From the NCBI GenBank assembly GCA_903849645.1, contig CAINJJ010000036.1, positions 1-64,000 of the forward strand: 64,000 nucleotides of DNA, read 5' to 3'. Position 1 is the stretch's first letter. Each line of letters begins with the position of its first letter. Source of the DNA: an uncultured Acidobacteriaceae bacterium. Lineage in GTDB: Bacteria > Acidobacteriota > Terriglobia > Terriglobales > Acidobacteriaceae. The notes beneath the pieces were generated by a model. That model was not told the DNA's origin and made no database searches. It was given only the letters and a program-made list of their open reading frames with translations. The position numbers and the translations under genes are program-made. Of the stretch, positions 39,131 through 49,562 are shown in pieces.

Positions 39131-39837
39131 TCTCTTCACTCCTGCTGTTGGCCACCATTCTCGTCCTCGGCATCCCCACGGCGCTTACCACCATTCCCTT
39201 CGCCCTCGTCACCGGCAACGTCAAGCCCCTCTACTGGGCCTCGAAGATGATCGTCCGCATCGGCTATCGCCTCGCCGGCATTCGCGTGGTCGCCGAGGGC
39301 GCGGACAACGTCCCCCCCGGCAAGGCCTGCATCTTCATGGTCAACCACCTGTCCAACCTTGACCCGCCCGCCATCATTCCCCGCATTCCCGGCCGCACCT
39401 CGGCCTTCTCCAAGCGGTCTATCATGAAGATCCCAGCCCTGGGCTACGCCATGAAGCTGGCTGGATTCATCCCCGTGGACCGCGACGGCAACGCCGCCAC
39501 CGCGCAGGAGAGCGTGGCCGCCGCCCGACGCGTCCTCGAGAAGGGCATCCACATCACCACCTTTGTCGAGGGCACCCGCTCCAGAGACGGTCGCCTGCTC
39601 CCCTTCAAAAAGGGCCCCTTCTACCTCGCCATGCAGACCGGCGCGCCCTGCATCCCGGTCTCGCTCTATGGCACTGAAACCATGATGGCCAAGGGATCCC
39701 TGCGCATCAAGCCCGGAACCGCCCACATCGTCTTCCACCCGCCTGTCAACCCCGCCGATTACGCCACCCGCGAAGACCTGCTCCGGGCCGTGCGCGCGGC
39801 CATTGCCTCCGGCCTGCCAGAGTGGATGCGGGGCTGA
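39127..39837 (+). CDS. plsC: 1-acyl-sn-glycerol-3-phosphate acyltransferase
   Basis: CIFMVNHLSNLDPPAI (HX4D-type), FVEGTRSRDGRLLPFKKGPFYLAMQTGAPCIPVSLYGT. Confidence 0.92.
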   Translation: MISSLLLLATILVLGIPTALTTIPFALVTGNVKPLYWASKMIVRIGYRLAGIRVVAEGADNVPPGKACIFMVNHLSNLDPPAIIPRIPGRTSAFSKRSIMKIPALGYAMKLAGFIPVDRDGNAATAQESVAAARRVLEKGIHITTFVEGTRSRDGRLLPFKKGPFYLAMQTGAPCIPVSLYGTETMMAKGSLRIKPGTAHIVFHPPVNPADYATREDLLRAVRAAIASGLPEWMRG

Positions 39838-39924
39838 GACCCCATCCGGCTCAGGCCGGCTTCACCCATGCACTCTTCGTCCGTGCACTCAAGCTTGCGC
39901 CGCAAGTGGAGAAAGGCTCTCACG

Positions 39925-41463
39925 ATGAATGCCACCCGTCTCTCCCGTCGCACCTTTCTAGCCGGAGCCGGCCTCGCCGCCCTGGCGCTTCCAGCCCGTG
40001 GCCTCCTTGCCCTCGCCTCCACCACGCCGGTCACCGTCCGCACCCTCAACGGCACTCTGCGCGGCGAGCAGGCCGATGGCGTCAACGTCTTTCGCGGCGT
40101 TCCTTTTGCCCAGCCGCCCGTCGGCGCTTTGCGCTTCCGCCCGCCCGTCCCTCCGGCTCATTGGACCGGCGAGCGCGACGCCACCCGCTTTGCCGCCTCG
40201 GCCATGCAGGCCGCGGAGCCAGGCATCGAACACAGCGAAGACTGCCTCTATCTCAACGTCTGGGCGCCGCGGGGCAAAGGTCCTTTTCCCGTCTTCGTCT
40301 GGATTCACGGTGGCGGCTTCACCGGCGGTCACTCCTTCGAGCCCGTGTATGACGGCACGCTGCTGGCGCAGGCCGGCATTGTCTGCGTAACCGTGGCCTA
40401 TCGCCTCGGCGTCTTCGGGTTTCTCGACATCGAGCCCCTGCTCGGCGCGGACTACGCGGGCAGCGCCAACAACGGCCTCCGCGACCTCATCGCCTCGCTC
40501 CAGTGGGTCCAGGAGAATATTGCCGCTTTCGGTGGCGACCCGTCGCGCGTCACCGTCGGCGGTCAGTCCGCCGGCGCCAAGCTCACCGACATCCTTCTCG
40601 GCGTCCCCTCCGCGCAGCCCCTCTTCCATCAGGCCATCTCGGAGAGCGGCGGAGCCGAGCGCGTTTGGAACCGCGCCCAAAGCGCCGACGTCGCCCGCGG
40701 CTTCGCGGAGACCTGGCGCTCTCTCACCGGCCAGGAACCCTCCAGCCTCCTCACCGCTCCCGCCTCCGCCCTCATCGCGCCGCAAGTGCGCTTCATCCAG
40801 CAGTGGCCGCGGCACTTTCCCCTGCGCGCGGAGATCGACGGCACGCTCCTGCCGCTCCGACCCGTCGAAACCATCGCCGGCGGCGGCAGCCGCGGCAAGC
40901 GCCTCCTCATCGGCAACACCCGTGAAGAGAGCTCCGCCTTCCTCGGGCCGCATCCCGCCCACGACGCGGGAGCCGCGGACCTCGGCAACCTGCCCGTTGA
41001 CCGCTTCGCCGAGGTCTATCGCAAGTACCGCGACATCTACCCGCAGATGAACGAAGAGCAGTTGCGCATCCGCGCCGTCACCGCCGAGGAGTACTGGATT
41101 CCCACCGTGCGCGTTGCCGATGCCTGCCTCCAGGGCGGCGGTTCTGCCTGGATGTATCGCGTGGACTTTCCTGAAGGCGCTGGCCTCCTGCGCGGCTTCG
41201 CCCATCACTCCATCGACATTCGCCTCTTCTGGGACCGGCCCTCCCCCACGGACGAAAACGCCGCCGCCGAAGCCGCCCTCGCCCTCCAGATGCACCACGC
41301 CTGGCTGGCTTTCCTGCGCGGTGAGGTGCCCGTCCTTGAAGGCATCGGCCCCTGGCCCGCATACCGCGCCGAAACCCGGCCCACCCTGGTCTTCGACAGC
41401 AACATCCACGTCGAGCAGGCCCCGCAGGAGAAGGAACTCCGCCTCTGGGACGGCGTTCTCTGA
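39925..41463 (+). CDS. Type B carboxylesterase/lipase, TAT signal
   Basis: MNATRLSRRTFLAGAGLAALALPARG; FRGVPFAQPPVGALRF; EDCLYLNVWAP; VTVGGQSAGAKLTDILL. Confidence 0.92.
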   Translation: MNATRLSRRTFLAGAGLAALALPARGLLALASTTPVTVRTLNGTLRGEQADGVNVFRGVPFAQPPVGALRFRPPVPPAHWTGERDATRFAASAMQAAEPGIEHSEDCLYLNVWAPRGKGPFPVFVWIHGGGFTGGHSFEPVYDGTLLAQAGIVCVTVAYRLGVFGFLDIEPLLGADYAGSANNGLRDLIASLQWVQENIAAFGGDPSRVTVGGQSAGAKLTDILLGVPSAQPLFHQAISESGGAERVWNRAQSADVARGFAETWRSLTGQEPSSLLTAPASALIAPQVRFIQQWPRHFPLRAEIDGTLLPLRPVETIAGGGSRGKRLLIGNTREESSAFLGPHPAHDAGAADLGNLPVDRFAEVYRKYRDIYPQMNEEQLRIRAVTAEEYWIPTVRVADACLQGGGSAWMYRVDFPEGAGLLRGFAHHSIDIRLFWDRPSPTDENAAAEAALALQMHHAWLAFLRGEVPVLEGIGPWPAYRAETRPTLVFDSNIHVEQAPQEKELRLWDGVL

Positions 41464-41488
41464 GCAGAATGCGGTTTTTTGCCCGCCG

Positions 41489-42142
41489 CTACTGCAACAC
41501 GGCGTTGTAGCCGTCGCCCAGCAGCTTTTGTCGCCACCGCGCGGCCTCTTCGCGTGTCGCGAAGGGTCCGATTCGTACGTGAATGAGCCCGTCGGCCGAG
41601 TCCCGCCGCGCGGCCACCGCATAGCCCCGCTTGCGCAGCGCTCCCACCAGCACATCGGCGTCTTCCTGGTGCGAGACCGCGGCAATCTGCACCATCAGCG
41701 CCAGCGCCGGAGTTGCCTGCGTGGCCTGCGAACTGCTTTGTGCAACGGGCTGCGGCGGCAGGGCCGGCTTCACCACCGGCGCAGCCTCCGCAAACGCGGC
41801 TGGCGCAGAGCCAGGGCTCAGCGCCGTGGAGGCGGTATTTGTGCCCGCGTCCCCCGCGGGAGGCGGCGGGACCGCCGCGTGTTGAGGATTCGCCCCGCTC
41901 TGCGCGGAGGCAGTGGGCTTTGGCTTGGCGCTCGCCGCAGCGGATTCCGCAACCGGCGTCTGCCCCGCGACCGCCGCTGGCCCTCCATGATGCCCCATCG
42001 AGTAGCCCAGCCCAAAGCACAGTCCGCACACCAGCACAAATGCGAAAAACAGCACCAGCAGCAACCCCGGACCCAGCGTCAACTCCGTGTCGCGCGGCCG
42101 CTCCGCCGGCTTGAACTCCCTCTCCTCGAAAACCTCGTGCAT
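41489..42142 (-). CDS. SPOR domain membrane protein
   Basis: N-terminal TM LTLGPGLLLVLFFAFVLVCGLCFGLGYSMG; Ala/Pro linker; C-term LMVQIAAVSHQEDADVLVGALRKRGYAV...IRVGPF-type SPOR fold. Confidence 0.88.
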   Translation of the reverse strand: MHEVFEEREFKPAERPRDTELTLGPGLLLVLFFAFVLVCGLCFGLGYSMGHHGGPAAVAGQTPVAESAAASAKPKPTASAQSGANPQHAAVPPPPAGDAGTNTASTALSPGSAPAAFAEAAPVVKPALPPQPVAQSSSQATQATPALALMVQIAAVSHQEDADVLVGALRKRGYAVAARRDSADGLIHVRIGPFATREEAARWRQKLLGDGYNAVLQ

Positions 42143-42212
42143 CCAGTGCCCTCAGACTTGCCTGCGGGATTCACAGCCCCATGGCCCGCGAATCCTTCTC
42201 GTCGTCCCGGCC

Positions 42213-43004
42213 CTACTTCTTCTCCGACTCCGCCTTCGCGGTGGCCGTCGCGCCCAGCTTGTTGAAGAGCGTCATCAGCTCAATCGGCAGCGGGAACACG
42301 ATGGTCGTATTCTTCTCCACGCCAATCTCGGTCAGCGTTTGCAGGTAGCGCAACTGCAGCGTGATGGGCTCGGTGGCCAGCAGCGCGGCCGCATCCACCA
42401 GCTTTTGCGCGGCGTCGAACTCGCCTCCCGCGTGGATCACCTTGGCGCGCTTTTCGCGCTCCGCCTCGGCCTGCTTCGCCATGGCGCGCAGCATCTGCTC
42501 CGGCAGGTCCACCTGCTTCACCTCAACCGAAATCACCTTCACGCCAAACGGTTCCGTCCGCTGGTCGATGATGGTCTGGATCTTCAGGTTGAGCTTGTCG
42601 CGATGGCTCAGCAACTCGTCCAACTCCACCTCGCCCAGCACCGACCGCAGCGTAGTCTGCGCAAACTGCGAGGTCTGGTAGACGTAGTTGGCCACCTTGA
42701 TGGCTGCGGCGTTGGGGTCCACCACATAGAGCGTCACCACCGCGTTCACCTTCAGCGTCACGTTGTCGCGGGTGATGACGTCCTGCGCCGGAACCTCCAG
42801 CACATCCTGCCGCAGCGAGATGCGCACCATCTGGTCAAACGGCCTGAAAACCAGGATGATTCCCGGTCCTTTCGGCGTCGCCAGCGCACGGCCCAGCCGG
42901 AAGATGACGCCCCGCTCGTACTCGCGGAGAATCTTCACGGAGTTCAGCAGATAAAGAACAACAATGGCGGCAAAGATCAGAACCGGTGTCATCGAATCAA
43001 ACAT
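42213..43004 (-). CDS. SPFH/stomatin-like (slipin) protein
   Basis: [97 protein letters not shown]. Confidence 0.94.
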   Translation of the reverse strand: MFDSMTPVLIFAAIVVLYLLNSVKILREYERGVIFRLGRALATPKGPGIILVFRPFDQMVRISLRQDVLEVPAQDVITRDNVTLKVNAVVTLYVVDPNAAAIKVANYVYQTSQFAQTTLRSVLGEVELDELLSHRDKLNLKIQTIIDQRTEPFGVKVISVEVKQVDLPEQMLRAMAKQAEAEREKRAKVIHAGGEFDAAQKLVDAAALLATEPITLQLRYLQTLTEIGVEKNTTIVFPLPIELMTLFNKLGATATAKAESEKK

Positions 43005-43045
43005 TGGGCTTCCCTCACTCAGCACGGATTGTACTCCAGCTATGG

Positions 43046-44389
43046 TTACAGCGATGCCCTCGGCGGCTCCATCGGCTCCACCCGCAGCAGGTACTGTTCG
43101 TGGCCCACCACGCGCACCGTAGCCCCTGCCGGCACCGGCTCCGGAGCCACCGCGCGCCAGATCTCGCCCTCCACCAGCACATGGCCCTCCGGCGTCAGGG
43201 CCTCCATCGCCCGCGCCCGTTCGCCCACCATGGCGTCCACGCCCAGGCGCGACTTCATCTTGCGCGCCCGCACCGCCAGCCGCACCAGGAACACCGTAAT
43301 CCCACCGAAGGCCGCGCTCACCGCAAACGCCACCCACGGGCTCACCGCCATCTCCGGAACCGGCGCGGCCACCAGCGTCAGCGTCCCAAAGGTCAGGCAT
43401 ACGATCCCCGCGATCGCCAGCGCCCCGTGCCCGCCAAACTTGGCCTCCAGCAGCAGCAGAACCAGCGCCGCCGCCAGCAGCAGCACCGCTGTGTAGCGAA
43501 TCGGCAGCAGGTTCAGCGCAAACACCGCCAGCAATACCATCAGCGTGCCCAGCGCGCCGGGCACAATCGTCCCCGGCGTGTTGAACTCCAGATAGATCAG
43601 CAGCCCCCCGCCCACCAGGAACAGCAGCGCGATATTTGGATTCACCAGCCAGCCCAGCAACTGCTCCCGGAGCGTAGGCCGCAGCACCTCAATCCGCGCT
43701 CCCGCCAGGTGCAGCGTCAACTTGCTCCCATCCATGCGCGTAATCTCCCGGCCCTCCAGCGCGGTCAGCAACTCCCCGTCGCTCGACGCAATCACGTCGA
43801 TCAGGTGCTGATCCAGAGCCTCCTGCGCCGTGTAGGAGTGCGACGAATGCACCGCCGCCTCCGCCGCCTCCGCGTTGCGGTTGCGCCTGGTCACGTAGGA
43901 GCGCAAAAAGGCCTCCGTGTCGTTTTCAATCTTCTGGCTCATGGTGGCGTCGGGCTGCCCGCCAAACTCCAGCACCGGATGAGCCGCCCCCGCGTTCGTT
44001 CCCGGAGCCATGGCCCCAATGTCCGCCGACTCCAGCAGGAAAAATCCCGCGGACCCCGCCCGCGCGCCCGCCGGCGCAACATACACAATCACCGGAACGC
44101 GCGAGCTCAAAATCCCGCCCGCCATCGTCCGCGTCGAGTCCAGCAGGCCGCCCGGCGTGTCCAGCTCAATCAGCAGGGCGCGCGCGCCGTCCTGGTTGGC
44201 CCGCGCAATGGCCCGCACCAGTTGCCCCTCCGTGACCGGCTGAATGGTGTCGGAGAGCACCAGCTTGTCCACCAGCGGCTGCTGGGCCGCGGCACAGACC
44301 GATATGCCCAAAAAAACAGCTGCCGCGGCGCTCAACCAGCCAAATCCGGCCCTGACCCAGTGCTTGCGCTCAACCAATCCGTGATTCAT
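43046..44389 (-). CDS. NfeD family protein with ClpP-class serine protease domain
   Basis: [69 protein letters not shown]; multi-TM region; C-terminal NfeD OB fold. Confidence 0.93.
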   Translation of the reverse strand: MNHGLVERKHWVRAGFGWLSAAAAVFLGISVCAAAQQPLVDKLVLSDTIQPVTEGQLVRAIARANQDGARALLIELDTPGGLLDSTRTMAGGILSSRVPVIVYVAPAGARAGSAGFFLLESADIGAMAPGTNAGAAHPVLEFGGQPDATMSQKIENDTEAFLRSYVTRRNRNAEAAEAAVHSSHSYTAQEALDQHLIDVIASSDGELLTALEGREITRMDGSKLTLHLAGARIEVLRPTLREQLLGWLVNPNIALLFLVGGGLLIYLEFNTPGTIVPGALGTLMVLLAVFALNLLPIRYTAVLLLAAALVLLLLEAKFGGHGALAIAGIVCLTFGTLTLVAAPVPEMAVSPWVAFAVSAAFGGITVFLVRLAVRARKMKSRLGVDAMVGERARAMEALTPEGHVLVEGEIWRAVAPEPVPAGATVRVVGHEQYLLRVEPMEPPRASL

Positions 44390-44424
44390 GGGCTTGCTCC
44401 TTCAGGGCCTGTCCCGATGCGCCC

Positions 44425-46131
44425 CTACCTGCCTTGCCCCGCCTTGGCCTCGACCTGCCGCCGCAGTTCCAGGGCCGCCCTGCTCTGCGGCTCCAGCTTC
44501 AGAGCCTCCCCGGCTTCCTTGCCCGCCTCGTCCAGATGACCCGCCGCCAAATCCAGCCTGCCCAGAACCAGGTACGCACTGGCCTGCGGCTTCAGTTTCA
44601 GCGCGGCGTGTGCTTCCTTGCGGGCGGCCTCCGCATCTCCCGTGCGCTCCCGCACCTCCGCCAGCCCGGCATGAGCCTCGGGCAGCCTGCCATCCGTGGC
44701 CACCGCCGAGAGATAGAGCCGTTCGGCCTCCAGCAGCAAGCCGCGGTCAAGATACGCCCCGGCCTGCGCCGCAAGCTTCTGCGCGCGGTCCCCGGCCGGA
44801 AGCGCCGCCAGCCGCGAGTCGTCCACCTGGTCCAGCATCTGCGCCGCCTGGTGAAAAGCCGCCGCGTTAAACGTGCGCATGATGCGCTCCAGCGGGTCCA
44901 CTTTGGCCTCGGCCTCGTCGTCGGCCCCGAGCACCTTCGCACTCGCCTGCCCGCTCCACGCCCTCTGCACCGCCTGCGCTTCCGTGTCGTTGGGCCGCAG
45001 CCGCAGGCACTGCGCCAGCTCCGTCAGAGCCTCTGCTGCATTCCCCTTCCGCTTCAGGCTCACCGCCAGGTTGAAGTGGTAGTCCGCCGCGCTTGGGTCG
45101 GCGCCCACCGCCTGCCGGAACAGCGGTACGCCATCCATGCCCCGCCGCGCCAGTGAAACGCCCTGGTTGTTCATCACCTCGGCCAGCGGCAGCACCCGCG
45201 CCACCCCGGCAAACGCCCCCTCGGCGTTCGTGTAGTCGCCGGAAAACAGCAGCGCCAGTCCGCGATAGAACCCCGCCTCCAGGGCGTCGGGATCATTGCG
45301 TCCCACCTTGGCAAACGCCAGGGCGGCCTTCTCGTACTGCTGCCCCAGGTAGTCTTCCCGCCCCAGCGCCATCCACGCCGGACCAAAGTCCGGGCTCAGC
45401 AGAACCGCCTGGTTCAGGTGCCGCAGCCGCTCCTGCTGGTCCGGCTCCGTAATCCCGCGAATGTACTGCTCGAAGGCGTCCAGCCTGAGCCCCGAACCCG
45501 CCGCCACAAACGTCTCCTGCGCCACGCTGAATCCGGGGTCCATCTGTTTGGTCAGCTTCCACGCCAGCGTGTCAAAGACTGACACCAGCTCCCGCATCTC
45601 CCCGTGCGCCGTCACCGCCTCGCTCATCTTCAGGTGGTTTACATCCACCACCTGCGCCTCGGCCACAATCCCCGTGCCGTCCGTGATGTAGCTGCCTACC
45701 ACGATCGAATCGGCGTCCAGCGTCTCGGCCAGCTTCAGCGAACTGGCCCGCGACGGGTGAAACCCCTCCGGCAGCCCCAGGTGGTCCAGCGCATACATCC
45801 GGTCCGTCCGGCTCATCGGCTCAAAGCCCGCCGAACGGAACCGGCTGCTCAAAATCTCCGGCGCGGCCTCGCGCACCCACTCCAGGCTCGGCTGTCCCGT
45901 GCGGTTGTCAAACGGAAGCACAAGCAGAATGCGTCCGCGCGCTTCAGCGGGCGCGCTGTCGCCGGCCAGCGCCGGCAGAGTCGCGAAAGCCAGCGCAAAC
46001 GCCAGCGCGGCCACTGGCCGCAATCCGCGCAATCGGGATGAGAATGAGATAAGCACGACAAGCTGATTATAGGTCTGCGCCGTCCGCCCGCCCTTACCGC
46101 AACCGGTCCGGCTCCCGCAGCCGCGCCTCAA
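44425..46131 (-). CDS. Secreted TPR-repeat protein with N-terminal TolB-N/CsgG-like domain
   Basis: RILLVLPFDNRTGQPSLEWVREAAPEILSSRFRSAGFEPMSR...; SIVVGSYITDGTGIVAEAQVVDV; multiple TPRs. True start probably near 46050 (signal peptide LRPVAALAFALAFATLPALAG). Confidence 0.75.
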   Translation of the reverse strand: MRRGCGSRTGCGKGGRTAQTYNQLVVLISFSSRLRGLRPVAALAFALAFATLPALAGDSAPAEARGRILLVLPFDNRTGQPSLEWVREAAPEILSSRFRSAGFEPMSRTDRMYALDHLGLPEGFHPSRASSLKLAETLDADSIVVGSYITDGTGIVAEAQVVDVNHLKMSEAVTAHGEMRELVSVFDTLAWKLTKQMDPGFSVAQETFVAAGSGLRLDAFEQYIRGITEPDQQERLRHLNQAVLLSPDFGPAWMALGREDYLGQQYEKAALAFAKVGRNDPDALEAGFYRGLALLFSGDYTNAEGAFAGVARVLPLAEVMNNQGVSLARRGMDGVPLFRQAVGADPSAADYHFNLAVSLKRKGNAAEALTELAQCLRLRPNDTEAQAVQRAWSGQASAKVLGADDEAEAKVDPLERIMRTFNAAAFHQAAQMLDQVDDSRLAALPAGDRAQKLAAQAGAYLDRGLLLEAERLYLSAVATDGRLPEAHAGLAEVRERTGDAEAARKEAHAALKLKPQASAYLVLGRLDLAAGHLDEAGKEAGEALKLEPQSRAALELRRQVEAKAGQGR

Positions 46132-47713
46132 ACTGCCGGTTAAACCGGATCAGCGCAATCCACTGCCCCTGCTGCTCGCTCTTCCACACCAGCGCGCCTC
46201 CCAACTGATGCGCGATCGTCTCCGGCGGCAGATCGTGGTGCAGGCCAAAGTAGCGCTCGTCCATCGCCTCGCTCCTCGGCCCCAGGCTCAAAGGCAGCAC
46301 CGGCGGGTCGTACTTGGTTGAAAACACCAGCGCCGCCGAGTACTTCTCCGGCTCCTGCGCCGCCCGCCCAATCTGCTCCGCGGTAAAGTCCTCCAGCCGG
46401 TACACATCGTAGGGCTGCTTCAGGTAGCCCAGTTCCGGCCGGCTCAGCTCGTCCGTCACCGGCCAGGCCGACAGCACCGTCGAGCCCGCATAGCGTTTGT
46501 TCAGCTCCTCAATCCCCGCCTGGTGCATCCGGATCACCCGCGCATAGGCCAGGTTGTCCTCCGGCGCAAACCGGTAGGGCGGATTCACAAACAGCGCCAC
46601 CCCAAACGCCGCCGCGGAAAACAACGCCAGCCCATGCCAAAACGGGGCGCGCCGGTAAAACGTCGTCACCGCCACCAGCAGCACCAGCGGATACATCGGC
46701 AGCAGGTAGCGCGTCAGCAGCGCGCCCCCCAGCACGCTGAACAGCACTGCATTCGCCAGCAGCAGCAGAAAGATCCGCTTCAGCGCCGCCGCTCCAATTC
46801 CCTCCCGCGGCTGGCCGTCGCCATCCGTCCGCACCGCCAGCATCAGCGAGGCAATGGTCATCAGCACCGGCACAAACATGTGCATATGCGCCGTCAGGTG
46901 CAGAATCCTGTGCCCAAACGCCGCCAGCATCCGCAGCGGCTCCAGGTTGGCCTGCGCGTTGTAGCGCAAAAACTCCGGGTTCCCAAACAGAAACCCTGTC
47001 TTCCAGCGGTGGTAGCCATACCAACCCGCCAGCGGCAGCGCGCAACTGCCCAGCCACGCCGCCTCCCGCAGCAGCCTGCCCCGCGCAGGACCCGCCGTCC
47101 GCCATGCCTCCGCCACGCTCACCAGCGCCAGCGTCAGCGGAATCACAATCGCCGTCTCCTTTGACAAGGCCGCCGCGGCAAACCACAGCGCCGCCACCCA
47201 GCTCTTGGGATGCCACTCCCTCCGGCTCCCCGGCAGCGCATACGCCAGCCCCCACAGCGTGCACGCGGCGGCAAAGATGTCAGCATGGGCCAGGGTGCTC
47301 TGCGCAAACCAGATGGGGTAAACCGCGGTCAGCACCACCGTCCAGAACGCCACCCACGGCTCCCCCGCCAGCCGCAGCGCCAGCCGCCAAACCCCCACCA
47401 GGGCAAACGCGGCCACGCACAGCACAGCCTCCCGTGTCACCTCCGGGAAGAACCCAGACACCTTCCACCACAGCGCCAGGTAAACGCTTGGCAGCGGCGG
47501 ATGCGCATTCGTCAGCGTCGTGATTGGAATCAGCGAGCCGGTACGGAAAAAATCCCATGCCGCCGGAATGTAGTACCCCGCCTCGTCCCAGTAGTAGGGC
47601 AGCCGCAGCAGCGTAAAGTGGCTCACGTACAGCGCCGTGAACACCACCGGAAAGATCATCCAGGCGGGAAGCGGCGCGTCGAGCCGCGGCTTGATCAGAT
47701 TCTTGAAGCCCAA
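46094..47713 (-). CDS. Glycosyltransferase family 39-like membrane protein
   Basis: LRLPYYWDEAGYYIPAAWDFFRTGSLIPITTLTNAHPPLPSVYLALWWK with about 10 TM segments. Confidence 0.82.
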   Translation of the reverse strand: MGFKNLIKPRLDAPLPAWMIFPVVFTALYVSHFTLLRLPYYWDEAGYYIPAAWDFFRTGSLIPITTLTNAHPPLPSVYLALWWKVSGFFPEVTREAVLCVAAFALVGVWRLALRLAGEPWVAFWTVVLTAVYPIWFAQSTLAHADIFAAACTLWGLAYALPGSRREWHPKSWVAALWFAAAALSKETAIVIPLTLALVSVAEAWRTAGPARGRLLREAAWLGSCALPLAGWYGYHRWKTGFLFGNPEFLRYNAQANLEPLRMLAAFGHRILHLTAHMHMFVPVLMTIASLMLAVRTDGDGQPREGIGAAALKRIFLLLLANAVLFSVLGGALLTRYLLPMYPLVLLVAVTTFYRRAPFWHGLALFSAAAFGVALFVNPPYRFAPEDNLAYARVIRMHQAGIEELNKRYAGSTVLSAWPVTDELSRPELGYLKQPYDVYRLEDFTAEQIGRAAQEPEKYSAALVFSTKYDPPVLPLSLGPRSEAMDERYFGLHHDLPPETIAHQLGGALVWKSEQQGQWIALIRFNRQFEARLREPDRLR

Positions 47714-47720
47714 TCGCCTG

Positions 47721-47790
47721 CTCCCTCGGTCCCTGGTCCCTGTTTCCTATTGCCTATTGCCTATTGCCTAGTCCCTAAGTCCCCAGTCCC
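47721..47790. repeat. Heptad array filling the gap between DUF3467 and GT39 genes
   Basis: ctccctc|ggtccct|ggtccct|gtttcct|attgcct|attgcct|attgcct|agtccct|aagtccc|cagtccc; last base coincides with the DUF3467 stop (cta 47790-47792). Confidence 0.85.
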
Positions 47791-48095
47791 TAATTGATCG
47801 GTCCCTGCGGAAAACTATGCGTCTGCGGCTCCAGGTTCAGCTCCCCAAAGGCCTGCTCATACTGGGCCAGGTTCTGCCCCAGCACATTCCATAACGCCTT
47901 GGCCTGCTGCGGGCTCAGGAAGATCGCGTTCTGGTTGCGGATCGTCACCTGGTCCGGCGCATCCGCCGAGGCCAGGCCAAAGACCAGTTGAAAGTCCCAC
48001 ACGCTCACCCGCACCTGCACGCTGTTGGCGTAGGACTCGCGGTAGTCGGGCGTTTGCACAAGGGTCATCTGCGGCTGCTGCACATTTTGGCTCAT
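47790..48095 (-). CDS. DUF3467 domain protein
   Basis: YANSVQVRVSVWDFQLVFGLA...VTIRNQNAIFLSPQQAKALWNVLGQNLAQYEQAFG. Confidence 0.85.
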   Translation of the reverse strand: MSQNVQQPQMTLVQTPDYRESYANSVQVRVSVWDFQLVFGLASADAPDQVTIRNQNAIFLSPQQAKALWNVLGQNLAQYEQAFGELNLEPQTHSFPQGPIN

Positions 48096-48168
48096 GGTCT
48101 CACCAGATTACTCCGGCCGGGGCGGGGAAGGCGCGCAATCAAGGCTCAGACAGCCGGGAGATGGAGTT

Positions 48169-48253
48169 TGGTGCGAAAGGGGGGACTCGAACCCCCATGG
48201 ATTGCTCCGCCAGATCCTAAGTCTGGTGCGTCTGCCAATTCCGCCACTTTCGC
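48169..48253 (-). tRNA. tRNA-Leu (anticodon UAG), CCA encoded
   Basis: Reverse complement GCGAAAGTGGCGGAATTGGCAGACGCACCAGACTTAGGATCTGGCGGAGC...GGGGGTTCGAGTCCCCCCTTTCGCACCA; long variable arm. Confidence 0.95.
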
Positions 48254-48438
48254 GCCTGACCTTCAATTTACCACCCGCCCAACCGCATCTTCGAGAGGCC
48301 CGCTTCCGCCCTCCCTCGCGCCTGGCCGCCCCCTGCGCCCCCAAGCCGGGAATCCGCACCTATCCTCCGTATTCCAGCCGTTTCCCACCTCCCCTTTCGT
48401 GTCCCGCCCGCTACCCTGTAACCTGCTGGAACCAAGCT

Positions 48439-49443
48439 ATGACCGACGCCACATTCTCCACCGGCTCCGCCGTCCACGGGCTCGATGCCATCCAACTGGA
48501 AAACCAATTTCTCCGCCTCGTGCTCCTGCCCCAGGCGGGCGCCCGCATCTGGCAGATCACCTACAAGCCCCTCGACGCGGACCTGCTCTGGCACAACCCG
48601 GCAGTCCCCCCCGCGCGCCACCCCCTCGGCGCCGCCTACGACGACGTCTGGAGCGGCGGCTGGGACGAGCTCTTCCCCAACGATGAATCCGCCATCCTTG
48701 ACGGCATGAATCTGCCCGACCACGGCGAGCTCTGGACCGGCAACTGGCAGGCCGAGCCCTTCCAGCAGGCAGACTGCGCCGGCGTCCGCTTCACCTTCAC
48801 CACCCCCGTCAGCCGCTTCCTCGCCGAGAAGACCGTCCTGCTCCACGCCGGCGCCTCCACCTTTGAAATCCGCTACCGCCTCACCAACCAGGGCGACCGC
48901 CCCTTCCCCTTCCTCCAGAAGCTCCACCCCGCCTTCGCCGTCTCCCCGGACCACCGCATCGACTTCCCCCCCATGACCGTCCTCCGTGAGCCGGAGTTCC
49001 CCGGCACTCTCGGCGAGGCGCCCCTCAGCTTTCCCTGGCCGCACGCCAACCTCGGCAATCGAACCCTCGACCTGCGTCCGGTGCCCGACGCCTCCTCCGG
49101 CGCGGTTCATTTTTTCTATGGCGCGGAGATGGCCGGGGGCTGGTGCGGCCTCACCAACCGCGCCACCCGCCTGGCCTGCGCCCTGCGCTTTGACCCCGCG
49201 GTCTTCACCAGTTGCTGGCTCTTCGCCACCCACGGTGGCTGGAAGGGACTCAACGTCGCCGTCCTCGAGCCCGCCACCGGCTACCCCTTCAGCATTCACT
49301 CGCTCATCGAACAAGGCCGCGCCCGCTGGCTCGCCCCCGGCGAGACCCTGGAAACCACGGTCCTCTTCTCCGCGCAGCAGGGGCTCACCTCCATCGGCGG
49401 CGTCCTGCCCGATGGAACCATCCTGCCTGGCTCCGAAGAGTAA
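48439..49443 (+). CDS. Aldose 1-epimerase-like / DUF5107-type sugar mutarotase fold protein
   Basis: IQLENQFLRLVLLPQAGARIWQITYKPLDADLLWHNP...WSGGWDELFPNDE...FEIRYRLTNQGDRPFPFLQKLHPAFAV. Start ATG 48439; upstream ORF-track extension crosses the tRNA. Confidence 0.75.
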   Translation: MTDATFSTGSAVHGLDAIQLENQFLRLVLLPQAGARIWQITYKPLDADLLWHNPAVPPARHPLGAAYDDVWSGGWDELFPNDESAILDGMNLPDHGELWTGNWQAEPFQQADCAGVRFTFTTPVSRFLAEKTVLLHAGASTFEIRYRLTNQGDRPFPFLQKLHPAFAVSPDHRIDFPPMTVLREPEFPGTLGEAPLSFPWPHANLGNRTLDLRPVPDASSGAVHFFYGAEMAGGWCGLTNRATRLACALRFDPAVFTSCWLFATHGGWKGLNVAVLEPATGYPFSIHSLIEQGRARWLAPGETLETTVLFSAQQGLTSIGGVLPDGTILPGSEE

Positions 49444-49562
49444 GGCGCTTTCGGATTGACTGCGGACTCGGGTGCCTTATCCCTTGCGCGCATTTCGGCG
49501 CAATGGGTGGGACGCCTGTAAAGTTCCCGTCAGCACAATTCTGGAAAATGCTTCAGCCAGCC

